NCBI GenBank assembly: GCA_022818135.1
Contig: JAFMSR010000017.1
Location: 4,033,476 to 4,097,475 of the forward strand
DNA from: Saxidomus purpurata
Taxonomy: Eukaryota; Mollusca; Bivalvia; Venerida; Veneridae
DNA: 64,000 nucleotides
Direction: 5' to 3'
Below are positions 11,571 through 24,225 of this stretch, one piece after another (within the stretch, counting starts at the first letter, position 1; every line of letters begins with the position of its first letter). Below the pieces are notes generated by a model that worked only from the letters and a program-made list of their open reading frames with translations, ran no database searches and was not told the DNA's origin. The position numbers and the translations under genes were made by a program.

Positions 11571-12031
11571 ACAAAGACACGGGGGCAGACAGTGTTTTGA
11601 ATACTTTTGTACTGTTGTTAGTTCAAAGACACGTGGACAGACTGTGTTTTGAACACTTTTGTACTGTTGTTAGTTCAAAGACACTTGGACAGACTGTGTT
11701 TTGATCACTTTTGTACTGTTGTTAGTACAAAGACACGTGGACAGACTGTGTTTTGAACACTTTTGTACTGTTGCTAGTACAAAGACACGTGGACAGACTG
11801 TGTTTTGAACACTTTTGTACTGTTGTTAGTACAAAGACACGTGGACAGACAGTGTTTTGAACACTTTTGTACTGTTGCTAGTACAAAGACACGTGGACAG
11901 ACTGTGTTTTGAACACTTTTGTACTGTTGTTAGTACAAAGACACGTGGACAGACTGTGTTTTGAACACACTTTGTTAGTACAAAGACATGTGGACAGACT
12001 GTGTTTTGAATACTTTTGTACTGTTGTTAGT
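11571..12031 (+). repeat. 52-bp minisatellite, nine units
   Basis: Nine consecutive copies start with 'acaaagacacgtggacagac' and end with 'tactgttgttagt'. Eight are 52 bp; the eighth in order is 45 bp because of an internal 7-bp loss. Units differ by a few substitutions only, so the array is young or kept homogeneous. The open frame over it has no meaning because 52 is not a multiple of three. Confidence 0.95.
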
Positions 12032-14620
12032 ACTCAGGATCCATATTTAGACTCTAACAATTTATTGAAGGAGTTCACTAATCAGCAGGCTTGGTAACTG
12101 TAGGTAGCTTGGTGGACTTATTGCAAAAACAAATTAAGTGAACTGATAAAACTAGCACTGGTGAGAAAATTAGCACTCGTGATGAAATCAGCACTGGCAT
12201 TACTGTTTTTTTTTTTCTCCAGCAGATTGTATCATTTTTGTATTAATGAACTACAAGTTTGTTGAGACCAGATCAGAGGATTTGTAGCTTAGAATACTGA
12301 AAGTTTTATATGGATGGTGTGTGTTAGTGCATTGAGATATTTTGAGATTTTTTTCTGATCATGTGTCATTATCTCTATTTTAGTTTGGTTTGTGACTGAA
12401 ATTGGAAAATTATGTCAATACTTGCATGAAAATGAGTCTTGTAGTGTAGCTAACCCCTCCATCCATCATGTTTCTTATTTCATAGGTAACATGTTTCAGA
12501 TGCTGTTTGTAACATCAGGTCAGTTTACTGTAACAGTTGTTATTATTATTTTTAATGTCAATTTGGTTAGCTGTGGTAACCATGGAAATCATTGGAAATG
12601 GTCAGTATGGCAAGCGTATATAAACAGTTTTATTGTTACAGGTTTACTTTAGACTGTTATCCCCCCTAATTTACCCTCATTTCCAGGTTTTGAATATAAT
12701 AAATAGGGCGTGTTTAAGTGTGTTAAGACGTGGGAAGCCGGGAAGCCGTTTAAGTTAAAAGTGAATGTCTGTCATTTTAAATAATACACGAATGACATTT
12801 TGTCTATACTTATGCAGCTGGAAAACCAAATTTCATAAAGATATTGATAATAAAACTTTGGGTGTGCATGTTTTGTCAAGCAGTGGAGTGTAAGATAGCA
12901 TTAATGGTCTATTTTATTGAATGAAATACCTGAGATTCCACAGGAAGATTTAGTTGGATCTTGATAGAGGTGCATGGATGGGTAGTTAAATATTAAAAAT
13001 ATTTAGTTATCTTCAGTAATGAGGAATTTAAATGACTTTATTTTTTTACATTTTGTGAATCTTTTTTTGTTGTTGTTATAAATATATTATTAAAAGGTCA
13101 TCATGGTGGAAATAGACCATCAAATCTTGGTCCGTAAAAGCTCTCAAATGCACTTGTCCATCTTTCGGTTATAACAATATTATCAAGTGTTCACAGTAGT
13201 GCTTGGTGAGGGTTAACTGAATAGTGAACAGTGCAGATCATGATCATACTGCCTGGATGTGCAGACTGATCTAGACTTGTCTTGGTATAAAATGCAGAAT
13301 CTCTTATTACACACAGGATAGTGATTGAAACAAGTGGCTGTTTGATCCATTGTGCCAGCTTACATAGGTTTGAGTACAGTTGAATCTGTATTAGTGTCCA
13401 CCTCCATATAGGTACCACCTGTCTTGAGCAGTCTATACTGCATGATGTGCTCCAAATGACTACACACTAGTATTAATTAAGTTGCTGCTTCGGAGCTTAA
13501 CTTTTTGAAAAGATATTTAATAAACACTAAGCACAAAATTTGGTTGATCATTTTTGAGGAATCCTTTGGTCGGCTACTGAAGCCTTTAGACAGGTGTGTC
13601 TGTACATGTGAATAACATGTGAATAACATGCTCATAGCATGGTATGGTTGGTACATTAAGGTTAAAACAGGAAGGTTAGAACTGTCAAACTGAGTAAACC
13701 AACTGTGTCACAATGCATTAAACTGTCACATGAATAATGTAACTGACAGATTTGACCCAAAAATAAAAATATGGTTATTGACTTGTTCCATTGTTCTTTA
13801 TACTGAATGTTTGTTAACAGTAATCATTGATTACACTCAATGGCAACAAAAATATTAAAACAATGAATTCATAGCAAACAAAAACATAGTTCATTTATCC
13901 CTCCACTTGGTGATTCTATTATTTTCTAAACGCAGACTGAGCTATTTCTATATATAGCAAAAATGGTTGCACTTTTAATTGATTTCATAAAGAAAGCTGT
14001 CACCACACCATTAGATTATCGGAACACAACATTAAATGTCCAGTAGAATGTGTAAAAATGGGCATCTATACTGAAGGAATGTACATTGAATTACAACTAA
14101 ACAATGGCAGGTGACTCCAACATGCATATATCATGTAGAAATTACATTAGTCATTGATAAAAATTTTGTGAATGAAACATCAAATTCTTGTTTTTATCAT
14201 GGCACAGGGTAATCGAGAACAGCAAACAAAATGATCAAAGCTGTGAATCACACACTTAGAGATTACTGTATTTACCTGAACTTAAGGTCTACTTATGTCC
14301 ACGACAGTTTCTAAATAAGGACATTTTTAAGATACGTAGAGGGTAAGAGTTTCAGCAAATTCGTACAAGCCAGTGACATGTTACTACAATTTTATCATGT
14401 CTATAAATACGTACTTTATGTACCGGTATATATTTAGATATGCATTAAGAAATTTACATATTATGAGCAGTAATTATTCATTTATAATGAATATCAATAG
14501 AAAATATTAATACATTCTGTAAGTATGCCATTTTTAAAGCTTGCGAGACATTTCATACTTCAAGAAGGTAAGATCTTTGTAAAATATGAGCCTTTCCATC
14601 CCTATGAAATGAACTAAGGC
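12032..14620. other. Non-coding stretch with one palindromic MITE-like copy
   Basis: Around 13,130-13,300 there is a copy of the GATCATGATC repeat (core at 13,236-13,245) seen also at 20,102, 31,743, 38,939 and 40,489. Otherwise no gene, RNA or exon could be supported. Confidence 0.5.
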
Positions 14621-14623
14621 CAA

Positions 14624-14820
14624 CCATGGTTGACCAAGGTTAAGCCATGGTTGACCATTGCCCCAGAACCAATGGGTGACCACAGTTTACCATAATTTAA
14701 TGTTTGTATAAATTGGCACCACAGTCCAGCATGGTTAACCGTGGTCAGATATGACCATGGTTCAGAACAACCACGGTTCTATGGGCCTGATCAACCATGG
14801 TTGGAGATGGTTAACCATAG
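14624..14820. repeat. Second CCATGG palindrome array
   Basis: Four exact CCATGG sites (14,624, 14,645, 14,755, 14,795) sit in AACCATGGTT or GACCATGGTT contexts, with several near-copies (ttaaccgtgg, aaccacgg, ttaaccatag). It is the same kind of array as 8274-8545, about 6 kb away. Confidence 0.75.
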
Positions 14821-15558
14821 TCATAGAATCACTCAGAATGTTGCTATTGTAATAAAGAATGGTAGTCTTTCTTAGGACTGGGGAATGAATTGGAGTCAAT
14901 GACCGAAAGTAGGTGATGGCTGCTAAGTTGGGAGTTTCTAACGGACACAATTACTTGATATTCAATCAAAATAAAACAACAAAACAATTATTGTATTTCA
15001 GTGGCAAGATACATTGTTTTTCTGTACTTCTTTGATTGAATATCAAGTTTAGGTGATATATAACTTGCCTATCTCCGCTCAGTTGTATTAGAAGATCAGT
15101 ACTGGTTCTCATGTGTGTTCTGGTTGCTTGCCGGTTATGTTATATGTCTTAAGATTTAAGAAAGTGCAGGTGTTTTGCAAACCAATATATTATGTAAGCT
15201 TTTGTCTGGTCAGTAGCCTGGCAATACACAGTCCTATCTGTGTTCCTTATACCAGTCTCCTAGAAGTCAATGCTCTCACAAGCTGTAGGACACTTCTGTG
15301 TCTTCCTCATTCAATAAACAGGGGTCAAACACCTTAGTGTCTAACTCAGCCCTTGCTTTTTCCCCTCCACATCTAAGCCTGTGTCAAAGTCTTAAAGTTG
15401 AGCGATGGAACAGCGCTATACCTTTCTCGGTTCTTATCTCTGTAAAACAGCCGTAAACCAGGTTGAGAGGTGGAAGACCACTGTACAGCCTCCTCAGCTT
15501 TGTACTTCTACATCTCCAGCTTCATTCTTTACACTGTGTGTACACTACCTGACACAGG

Positions 15559-16640
15559 TAAGCTTTTATGCATTTTAAAATTGATATCAGAATAAATAAA
15601 AAAATGAAAAATTTTTTTTTCTTCATAGCCTTTACTATAGACAAGGTTCCCAACACACTCTGTATGAAAAAAAGCATGTCGCTCTGAAAAACTCTTCGAT
15701 TTCTTTCAAATTTGAGTTCGTTAAACAAATTTGAACGAATTCTAGAGAGAAATGATAGAGCTTTAAGAAAGAGTTTACTTCAATGGAAAACCAAGCCATT
15801 TTCATTCTACAAGGAAAAACCAACGCTGATATAGCGATTATCGCTAAAACCAGAAAAAGTCACACATATTCGACAGTGATTTTATTAAATTTTCCACGTT
15901 AAATTCTCCACTAATTTGCGGTACTGCGAAAGACAACCATAAAACAAGAAAATATATTATAGACTACAAATCATGGCGTGATCGACCTTTACATCAATGT
16001 GTTCGATACTACAGCGGATTTTTCAGTTTTGTAATTGTCAAAATGTATTAGCGGCCATGAAGGTCCGAGAGGTTGCGCATGATTTGAACAGCTATTCAAG
16101 GACATTATCAAAACATATCCGAAGGGATTGAAAGTGAAAGTAAAAGCATTTAGTCAACAAAAAAGAAAAACCGCCGTAGCATCGAACCCATTTTGAGTAA
16201 AAGTACGATCTACGACATGATTTGAAGTCAAACATAATATTGCATGTTTTGATAGTTTCCGTCGCATTACCACAATATTATTGGAGAATTTAGTGAAAAT
16301 CACCGTCTGGAAAAGTGTGACATTTTTCTGGTTTGAGCGAAAATGCTCTACAGCTTTGGCATTTTCGCTGTAGAACGAAAATGGCTTGGAATTTTCCATT
16401 GAAGTAAACTTTTCTTAAAGCTCTATCATTTCTCTGTAGAATTCGCTCAAATTTGTTTAACGTAACTCAAATTTGAAAAGAAATCGAAGAGTTTTTCAGA
16501 AGCGACATGCTTGTTTTCATACAGAGGTGTTGGGAACCTTGTCTATAGTAAAGAGCTATGAAGAAAAAAAATTTTTTCAATTTTTTTTTATTTATTCTGA
16601 TATCAATTTTAAAATGCATAGAAAAAAGCATTAGCTTAAG
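15559..16640. mobile_element. Foldback (near-complete palindrome) DNA element
   Basis: The left arm (about 15,559-16,026) and right arm (about 16,161-16,640) are inverted copies of each other. The left outer text 'atgcattttaaaattgata' is matched on the other strand near 16,598-16,620, 'acaaggttcccaacac' is matched near 16,528-16,546, and 'ccaagccatttt' is matched near 16,380. Homology continues inward with rising divergence to a centre of about 130 bp. No transposase frame was seen, so it is non-autonomous. Outer ends are ragged and no target-site duplication was identified. Confidence 0.85.
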
Positions 16641-17854
16641 AAAAAAAAGTCAAAGGTATGTTCCTTCCACCTGTGCTACCTGAGTGACAGTCACCACCAA
16701 CACATCAACTGGCATTAGTGTTTGGCTGCGGCTTGTTGCCAGGGATGCAACATACCCGAACATACTTTGAACATTTTTACTCTGCAACATCTGCTACTGC
16801 GTACAAACTAGAGAAAAGTTCAAGACTAAATCTAGGCGACAGTAAAAACTGATTACATGATATAGACAGACAGGCACTCTGCAGTATACTGCCAAGTCCA
16901 ATTGATTAGCAATAATTATTCTCAGCATTATGTACCATGCTAGCCCACAGTGCATATTGTCTTGGATATTTACCTATTGACTGATGTATATAACCAATCT
17001 ATCAGAATCAAGGTTACAGTTTTACACCTTGAAGTTGGGATTAAATTTGCCTTAACTGTATGTCAGATACTTGTTATAACCCCTGCAAGTAGTTAACCTG
17101 TACCCTGCTCCCTGTATGACCAGTGCAGGTAAATGATCAGCAGGCACATCCAGTCTGATAATGGTCTGCGCTGTTACTGTTCCCCGTTTAAATAATTACT
17201 GGTACTGTGGACAGGTCCATTTTTAGAAATTTAAGGTGATAATGGATAAGAAGCAAGTAACTTACCACAATGGAATAGTGATTAAAGAAAATTGGAATTC
17301 ATCTTCCTTGAATTTCTGCATGAAATTAACCCAGCTTTTGGACATTGCGTTTGCCCTGTAGTTTGTTAATATTAGAATGAAAAAAGCAGATGCACCAAAG
17401 GCTGAACCTTGTTGAATGATCACTTTGTGTTACAAAGATTGATTATTGAAGATGAAATGGTAGTAAATGTCTGGGGCAAGTCATGCTGTCTTGATACTGG
17501 GTTACTGGGCCAGTAAATGCTTCATTTGCTTGACTTTGTTATCTTTGCTGGTGGTCCCATGATTTTTTAGGGGTTATCTGGTGTTTCATATATAGAATGA
17601 TAGAAGGGGACTAAATTTTGGACAAAAATATCATCCTTCGTTTAGAAACTGGACTGGATTATGTACTATCTGAAATCATGTGAATGTATTTGTCAAAATG
17701 TTAATATAGATCAAAATGTAATTATAGAATTTTGTTCACTGTTTAAATGTTTGTAAATTTTTTCCTTTTATTAAATGCTTTGATAAATTGTTTACATTCC
17801 ATAATGGTGAGTTATTTTAAATTAATAGCTTTTTCAGGTGGTTTTAGACCAGTC
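16641..17854. other. Non-coding stretch, nothing recognised
   Basis: No exon, RNA gene or clear repeat boundary was seen. Confidence 0.45.
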
Positions 17855-18396
17855 GGGGGGGGGGGGACTTTGTCAACTTCTCAGCTAGAATACAGTAAGG
17901 CATAGGAGACTAAGTATTATATCTTCATTGAATCTACCTGAGTCAGAACCCCTATACTGTCTGGACACAAACAACTCTCAACTGACTGAGACAGGATATT
18001 CTCAAAGGGAGATATTGTATGATCATAACTCCTGTTTCTCTAAATAACTGCATGAAATGATGTAATGGTGAAATATTGTGAAATGGTTGTTACCACAAAC
18101 AGAAATATAAACGATTGTCTACAGCGGGGGGGGGGGGGGACTTTGTCAACTTCTCAGCTAGAATACAGTAAGGCATAGGAGACTAAGTATTATATCTTCA
18201 TTGAATCTACCTGAGTCAGAACCCCTATACTGTCTGGACACAAACAACTCTCGACTGACTGAGACAGGATATTCTCAAAGGGAGATATTGTATGATCATA
18301 ACTCCTGTTTCTCTAAATAACTGCATGAAATGATGTAATGGTGAAATATTGTGAAATGGTTGTTACCACAAACAGAAATATAAACGATTGTCTACA
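17855..18396 (+). repeat. 273-bp tandem duplication with G-tracts
   Basis: Sequence 17,867-18,123 is repeated at 18,140-18,396 with a single substitution noticed (CTCAACTG against CTCGACTG). Each copy is preceded by a run of 12 to 14 G. The near-identity points to a very recent duplication or to an assembly duplication anchored on the G-run. Confidence 0.95.
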
Positions 18397-18399
18397 ATC

Positions 18400-20300
18400 A
18401 TTAAAATTCCCCTTAGAGAGTTTCTCCCGGAATTGATTTTTTTTTTGCGTCAACATCCAAAACAACAGTCACAGTCATATCAAATAGTATATTTCACAAC
18501 AGTTGAGTAATCAACCTAGTAAATATAGGTGAACGATATAAACACTTCCGTTTAGTTGTTTCAATAAGATTTTCATGAATACTGGAAACTACATTTACTA
18601 CACAAGCAAGGTATATTTTACATTTATACTGATTGAACTATGGCTATACATTAGATATAATACATGATTGTATGACTTGTAATTGACCCATACAGTAGCT
18701 ATTTGAAATCACACAGATCTTAAGTGATGTACTAAAGTTGAAAGTGAAGTTTAATTGTTCTAAACAGTTAAAATTGTTACTTCCTATAATAGTTGCTCAC
18801 TGTTTAAGTGAAAATTCACATGATTTGAAGTAAGACAATTTCCAGACTGGCTTCTTCTTTTGACTATATTTTAACATGTAAGTGTTGCATATTTGTATTG
18901 AATGTCAAACATTTCAAGTTGAGCAGATGTAACTTAGGGGTGGGGAGGACACTTTTAAGTGAGTGTTTTTTAAGGAAATCTAAATCCACTTTATGTATAC
19001 AAAGTTGTTTTCCTTATACAAGGTCAGTGATGACATTGTTTTGTTTACAACTTGACAAGTGATGTTGTTTTGTTATTCCTTAGTATGTGTTTTTTATGTC
19101 CGGGAGGATGTCTTACTACAACTTGCGTTTTTTCATCTCACTCACTTGACCAAATGCCATGATTGTGTTGTTTTTTTCTTGTTTATAAAAGTTTACCTTC
19201 AGACCTCTAGGCAGTGGTCAAAAATAAATTCCATGTCGATCACAAGGGTCATTTTGTCACATGGTTGGGCCGTTAGGGGTCACAGTCACACCAGAAGTGG
19301 CACTAGTTACTGTTTCATTTCTTTTGTTCTTTTTCCTTTTTTAGGAAGTGGACTGGAAAAAAAAACTTAAGTAGCTGAAACGAAATGGCATAAAGTTTTG
19401 TCTAGTGTAGGTTTTTCCTTGTTGGTGAATTACAATGTACCTCCCTGTGCGTGATTGTCATTACCTGTGATGTGTTTATTTTGTCTGCTGGCGATGTGCT
19501 AATATCTGTCGGCAACTTTGTGCTACCAGGAAAGGAAATGATAGCAATTAATGCTGTATGTGTCTTTGTCATACAGCTTTGTTACCATAAATTATTTATC
19601 AGACATTGTGTAATGAATGAGATTTAAGGAAATTCTAAATTATCGAAAACAAGACGTGGAGGTCATTTTCCAAACAGTAATTTGACTGAATGAAAAGCAA
19701 CAATTACTGTTGAGAAAATGACCTCAAAGTCCTGTTTTCTGTTTCAACCATAAACATTCTAACTGATGCTTGACATTTAATATTGTCAACAAGTTAATAT
19801 AAAAATATGAGGCTTTACAACATTTTGATCTTTGGTCTATTTTTATTGTTTTGCTGTAAATGTACTCAATTTCTTTGAAAGGAAATTGTGTCAAGGATGC
19901 AGGAAGACTTTTAATTGATCACATCAACAGTATTGGCTATTAACAACAGTGTGAATAGCTGTTTGAACTTCTCTCTGTACAAACATTTAACCCTTGACCT
20001 GTACTTGTCCATCTTTCAGTGTGGACTGTACCATTATTTGGTCACTGGAAATTTTCTTACTGAGTAGTGACTGTGATCAGACTGTAATGGTCGTGCAGGC
20101 TGATCATGATCTGCACTGGTCAAAAAGGTAGAACTACTTTCTGACAGCAGGGTAGGGTTAAAAAGTATCGTGAAATTTGTTTTTGGTTATGTTTGTCATA
20201 AAACATTTGAAAAGTAGTTAGCCTAGACATGCTTGCAATTGGGAGTAAATAAATTAGTATAGATTATAGACATACAGAATACTTACTGTTTCACCTTTTT
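18400..20300. other. Non-coding stretch with one short MITE-like element
   Basis: A roughly 180-bp element at 19,985-20,165 has ends TTAACCCTTGACC and GGGTAGGGTTAA and carries the GATCATGATC palindrome at 20,102-20,111. The 103-codon frame at 19,059-19,370 has no recognisable domain and was not accepted as a gene. Confidence 0.5.
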
Positions 20301-20301
20301 T

Positions 20302-21130
20302 AGCTCACCTGCCACAAAGTGCCAGAGTGAGCTATTAGGATTGCATTCCATCCGTCCGTCCGTCCACCATTTCCTTCAAACGACATCTCTTCTGAAACCA
20401 CTTGGCCAATATTGATGAAACTTTGCAGGGATATTCCTTGCATAGAGCTCTAACAAATTTGTTCAAAGAATTCCATTCCATGCAGAACTCTGGTTGCTAT
20501 GGCAACAAATAGGAAAAACTTTAAAAATCTTCTTCTCTGAAACCACAAGGCCTAGAGCTTAGATATTTAGCATGTGGCATTGTCTAGTAGACCTCTACCA
20601 AGATTGTTCAAATTATGACCCCAGGGTCAAAATTGACCCCACCTGGGGGGTCACTTGGTTTTACACAGGCTTATATAGGAAAAACTTTAAAAATCTTCTT
20701 CTCTGAAACCACAAGACCTAGAGATTAAATATTTGGCATGTAGAAATGTCTAGTGGAACTCAACCAGTATTGTTCAAATTATTACCCCCAGGTCAAAATT
20801 GACACCTCCAGGGGGTCACTTAATTTTACATAGGCTTATACAGGAAGAACTTAAAAAATCTCCTGGAGCTTAGATATTTAGCATGTAGCATTGCCTAGTA
20901 GACTTCTTCAAAGTTTGTTCAAATTATACCCCTGGGTTCAGATTTGGCGGAGGTCACTGATTTTACAAAGACGTATATAGGAAAACCTATTTGGTATGTT
21001 ACATTGTCTTGTGGTCTTCCACCTACTTTGTTCAAATCATGTCTCTTGGGTCAAAATCGACCTCACCAGTCAGGCAAGTGGACTAATGTATTCAGGTGAG
21101 CGATATAGGGTCATGATGGCCCTCTTGTTT
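20302..21130 (+). repeat. Complete hairpin-ended Helitron-like repeat
   Basis: It begins AGCTCACCTGCCACAAAGTG, folding back through GAGTGAGCT. A short GTCC microsatellite near 20,350 follows, then three to four internal units of about 180 bp ('aaaatcttcttctctgaaaccacaag', 'agatatttagcatgt', 'gttcaaattat.accccc'). It ends with CAGGTGAGCGATATAGGGTC and a short stem before 'cctcttgttt'. The layout of 5' hairpin, microsatellite, tandem core and 3' hairpin matches descriptions of non-autonomous Helitron-like elements in molluscs; that assignment is inferred. Confidence 0.75.
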
Positions 21131-21522
21131 AATTTAGAATGAAAGCACTGCAATTAAATGGATTAAGAGGAGAAAACAAGCAGATAACTCTGTCAGAAAT
21201 TTGGGTACTCTATTGTAAAAATATCTCCATTGTCAGGCCTCATTTGAAAGCTAAATCTATTTTTAGAAGTAACCAAAAAGTCTCTTTAGTAGCATGAGGA
21301 ACAGAAGTTGGTTTAGGTGAAATTTCATTAAGATCTGGTCACTATATAGTTTGTAAGTTATAGCAAAATATGTGCTAAAAGTGTTCGAAACTGCGAGCGT
21401 AACCAGTAGAGACTGAAAGAAAGTGTAAAATGTATACTGTGAAAATCTGTTCTCGCCAAAGTTACAAATAGGCATTATGATCACTTGTAATATTGAAACG
21501 TGATTTACATTTCTATTTGCAG

Positions 21523-21644
21523 TTCTTTGGTGAACTTGGCCATACTTTTATGGAGTTTCTGACAAACAGTGGCGAATATTGTGTGGCACAACACGTTCAC
21601 GTGTGAAGCAACCTGGCCAGTACAATCAGTCATCATTTTTAAAG
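21523..21644 (+). other. Probable non-coding 5'-leader exon of PTP4A
   Basis: A strong acceptor (ttctatttgcag) and a strong donor (AAAG|GTAACT) bracket 122 bases with no long open frame. The segment lies 3.7 kb upstream of the PTP4A start codon on the same strand, with no other + strand gene between. It carries a short complete upstream ORF at 21,550-21,606. Vertebrate PTP4A1/PTP4A2 mRNAs have spliced 5' leaders with a regulatory uORF, so this is the natural assignment. The link to the gene is inferred and no transcript was seen. Confidence 0.55.
21550..21606 (+). CDS. Candidate regulatory upstream ORF, 18 codons
   Basis: The frame starts at an ATG with G at +4 and encodes MEFLTNSGEYCVAQHVHV before a TGA, all inside the putative leader exon 21,523-21,644. 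Known background: the vertebrate PRL phosphatases have a conserved uORF in the mRNA leader that represses translation and mediates a response to magnesium and energy status. Whether this peptide matches the vertebrate uORF could not be checked here. The -3 base is T, so initiation would be leaky, as expected for a regulatory uORF. Confidence 0.45.
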   Translation: MEFLTNSGEYCVAQHVHV

Positions 21645-22417
21645 GTAACTCTTTTACTTTTCATACATGTACATATATTATTTATTTTGTCAGATTAATC
21701 CTGATGCCGGCCCATTGCCGGGCCTCCTCTTAGTGTTACTTTGTGACCAATAGAGTAATTTTGGAACAAATGATTATGGTACGTATCAATTTCATATTTA
21801 AAATGGAAACTTTTACTGCATAACACCCTTTTCAAAAGTTACAGCAGCTGCATGCCATATAAAGGAGGATGTTTATAGATTCCAGTTATTAACACAATTT
21901 TATACAATGCTGTGACAGCTTTGTGTACTATGCTGAGACTCATAATTGGAGTTATGGGAACTGGGATTGGGGCAGAAATTTAGAAACAATAAATTTTTTA
22001 CTTACCATCAAGGACAGTTATCTTTCGAGTCAAGGTGTACCATAACTGGGAGGCCATTTTACTCTAGTCTTATACTACATAATAGTGCTGTCAAATCCGA
22101 CTTCACATGGCTAGCAAAGACAAACACACATAGATTTGTATCAGTGTAGTCTTCCTTTGTTTTACAATATAGAACAGTTAGGTGTCTGAATTAGATCAGG
22201 TCTGTTAATCGTTTAGTTTTAATTATCTCCTGCATTTAGATAAGCACTTGATCATTAGTAGGGTAGCAGTGTCATTGATTTTGAAAGGAACTGGGGCATG
22301 CAGGAATTAGACCATAAATTTTAGAGTACTTTTAAAGATCAAAAAGAATTTTCCATGTTTTCTGATCAGGTTTGATAAGCTTGAAAACTGATGTGTTCTT
22401 ACATAAATAAACTAGAG
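21645..22417. other. Probable PTP4A leader intron sequence, nothing recognised
   Basis: Starts with the donor GTAACT. No repeat boundary or exon could be supported; the 67-codon frame at 21,946-22,149 has no recognisable domain. Confidence 0.4.
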
Positions 22418-22595
22418 ATGAACTGGTTAGAAACCTAGGGGTAGCTTCAGGTGTAACTTCAGTGCTAATATAACGGCATGTAAAAGAACCAAGGGGTCAA
22501 CTCGTAAAAGAGCTAGAGTCTGGTACATGGATTCCCTTGTATCTGCATCTGTCTCTTCAACCTACGCCTGTCGGAAGTCTTGGCAGTGACCAGAT
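22418..22595 (+). repeat. SINE tail fragment (family of 58,300-58,562)
   Basis: The blocks 'gatgaactggttagaaacc', 'aaagaaccaaggggtc', 'taaaagagctagagtctgg' and 'gtatctgcatctgtctcttcaac' match, in the reverse direction, the copies at 4711-4990 and 58,300-58,562. The tRNA-like head is missing. Confidence 0.7.
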
Positions 22596-22981
22596 TTATT
22601 AGTGTTTGTTGACATGCTGTGTTTCTTCTATAGAGGAAAAATGTACTGTTTATTGTCCCTACTGGATTCTATTTGCCAGTTTGCAGGGTGGCCCTTTTTT
22701 CAAGTTGGTCTTTCACAATGGTTTGACGGTATGTCTTAAACACTTGCAATTAAGAAAATTCAGTATAAAATTGTCATGGACATCTTGAAAATGATGTTAC
22801 TCGGGGTAGTGTTTGGTGGCAATCTTACCTGTGTCTAGTTTATATCGAAATATAAATACAGTCACATCTAGAACATTTGTCATAATCAGTCTCGAGAACC
22901 TGTGAAAATACAATTTATTACCTCTACACAACACAACACTGTATGATTCTCAGGTTTTCTTGATTATTCACAATGCATTAT

Positions 22982-24225
22982 TATACCCCCAAAACGAAGT
23001 TTAGGGGGGTATACATAAATAACCGGTATTGTCGTTGTGGTCTTACGAAATGGCTAGTGCTGATAGATTGATATCAAGAGCAAAAGTCATGTAAACTACT
23101 AGTTGGAAATCAGTACTAAGTTCATACTGGTCAACACATTAAGTAAGTGCAGCTAGCTATAACCATCTTGACTAATAAAGAGTTAGCTGCCCTTCGTTAC
23201 TTTTATAATCCGATCAAATTGTTAACTCACTTGTTGGAATTCAAAAGGGAGCTATCATACAATGTCAAGCCATTGAGAGGAAGTGCGTGCACAAGAACCA
23301 TAACCCATCTTGGCTAATTACAGAGTTATTGCCCCTTTTACTTTTCCTTGTCCAAAGCATAACTTGAGAAGTACTGGCTTGGAAATCAATACACTTCATA
23401 CAATGATCAAGCACACTCATAGGAAGTGCAGTGTACAGAAGAGACTATAACTCTATCTTGAGTATTTGACTGAGTTATTGCCCTTTGTTACTTACCTTGT
23501 CCGGAGCGTATTGAAAACTACTGGTTGGAATTCAATACAACCTCATACAATTGTCAAGCACATTGAGAGGAAGTGCAGTGCACAAGAACTTAACCCATAC
23601 TTGACTAATTACAAGTTATTGCCCTATATTAACAGACCAGTCCGAGCATAACTTGAAAAAGGTTGGAATTGAATACAACTTCATACCATGATTAAGCACA
23701 CTTAGAGGAAGTGCATTGAATAAGGGCTATAACTCTATCTCAGTATTTACTGCGTTATTGCCCTTTGAGATATTGCCCTTGTCCGAAGCATAATTGAAAA
23801 CTACTAGTTTGAATTCATTACAACCTCATACAATGGTAAGCATTTAGAAGAAGTGCAATGTCAGGGACCTGTTTTCAAAAATTGAGGCCCGTTACGAGTT
23901 AGAACCCTTGGTTACTTTTCCTTGTCCGGAGCATAACTTTGACTAAACTTCTGGTTGGAATTACAATGCAAGTTGATACAATGGTAAGCATCAGTGAGAG
24001 GCAAAGCACGGGCAGGAAAGATAATCCATCTTGAAATTACAGGTATTTTACTATGACTTATGGCCCTTTTTGGAGCATTTTAGAAACAAAGTTGGAATTC
24101 AATACAACTTGATACAATGGTTAAGACAATTAAGGAACTGCTAAGAACATATTCTTTTAGTTTTCAAAGTTTTAGTTACTACGAACTGCTTCATTTATAA
24201 AGCAGATCCTATCTGGGGGTATTAA
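22982..24225 (+). repeat. Hairpin-ended repeat with a tandem core of about 140-bp units
   Basis: It begins TATACCCCC and folds back to GGGGGGTATA near 23,004-23,012, and ends around 'ctgggggtatt' near 24,215. Between lie seven to eight diverged units holding 'ggttggaattcaatacaac', 'gagaggaagtgca' and 'agttattgccc..tt'. The organisation is like the other Helitron-like repeats here, but the end sequences differ, so it is a separate family. Confidence 0.7.

Noticed and set aside
11909..12097. ORF with repeated VQRHVDRLCFE
   Set aside because: By-product of the 52-bp minisatellite; the unit length does not preserve a frame.
19059..19370. 103-codon plus-strand ORF
   Set aside because: It has no domain, no promoter and no splice context, and its composition is the same as the surrounding AT-rich sequence.
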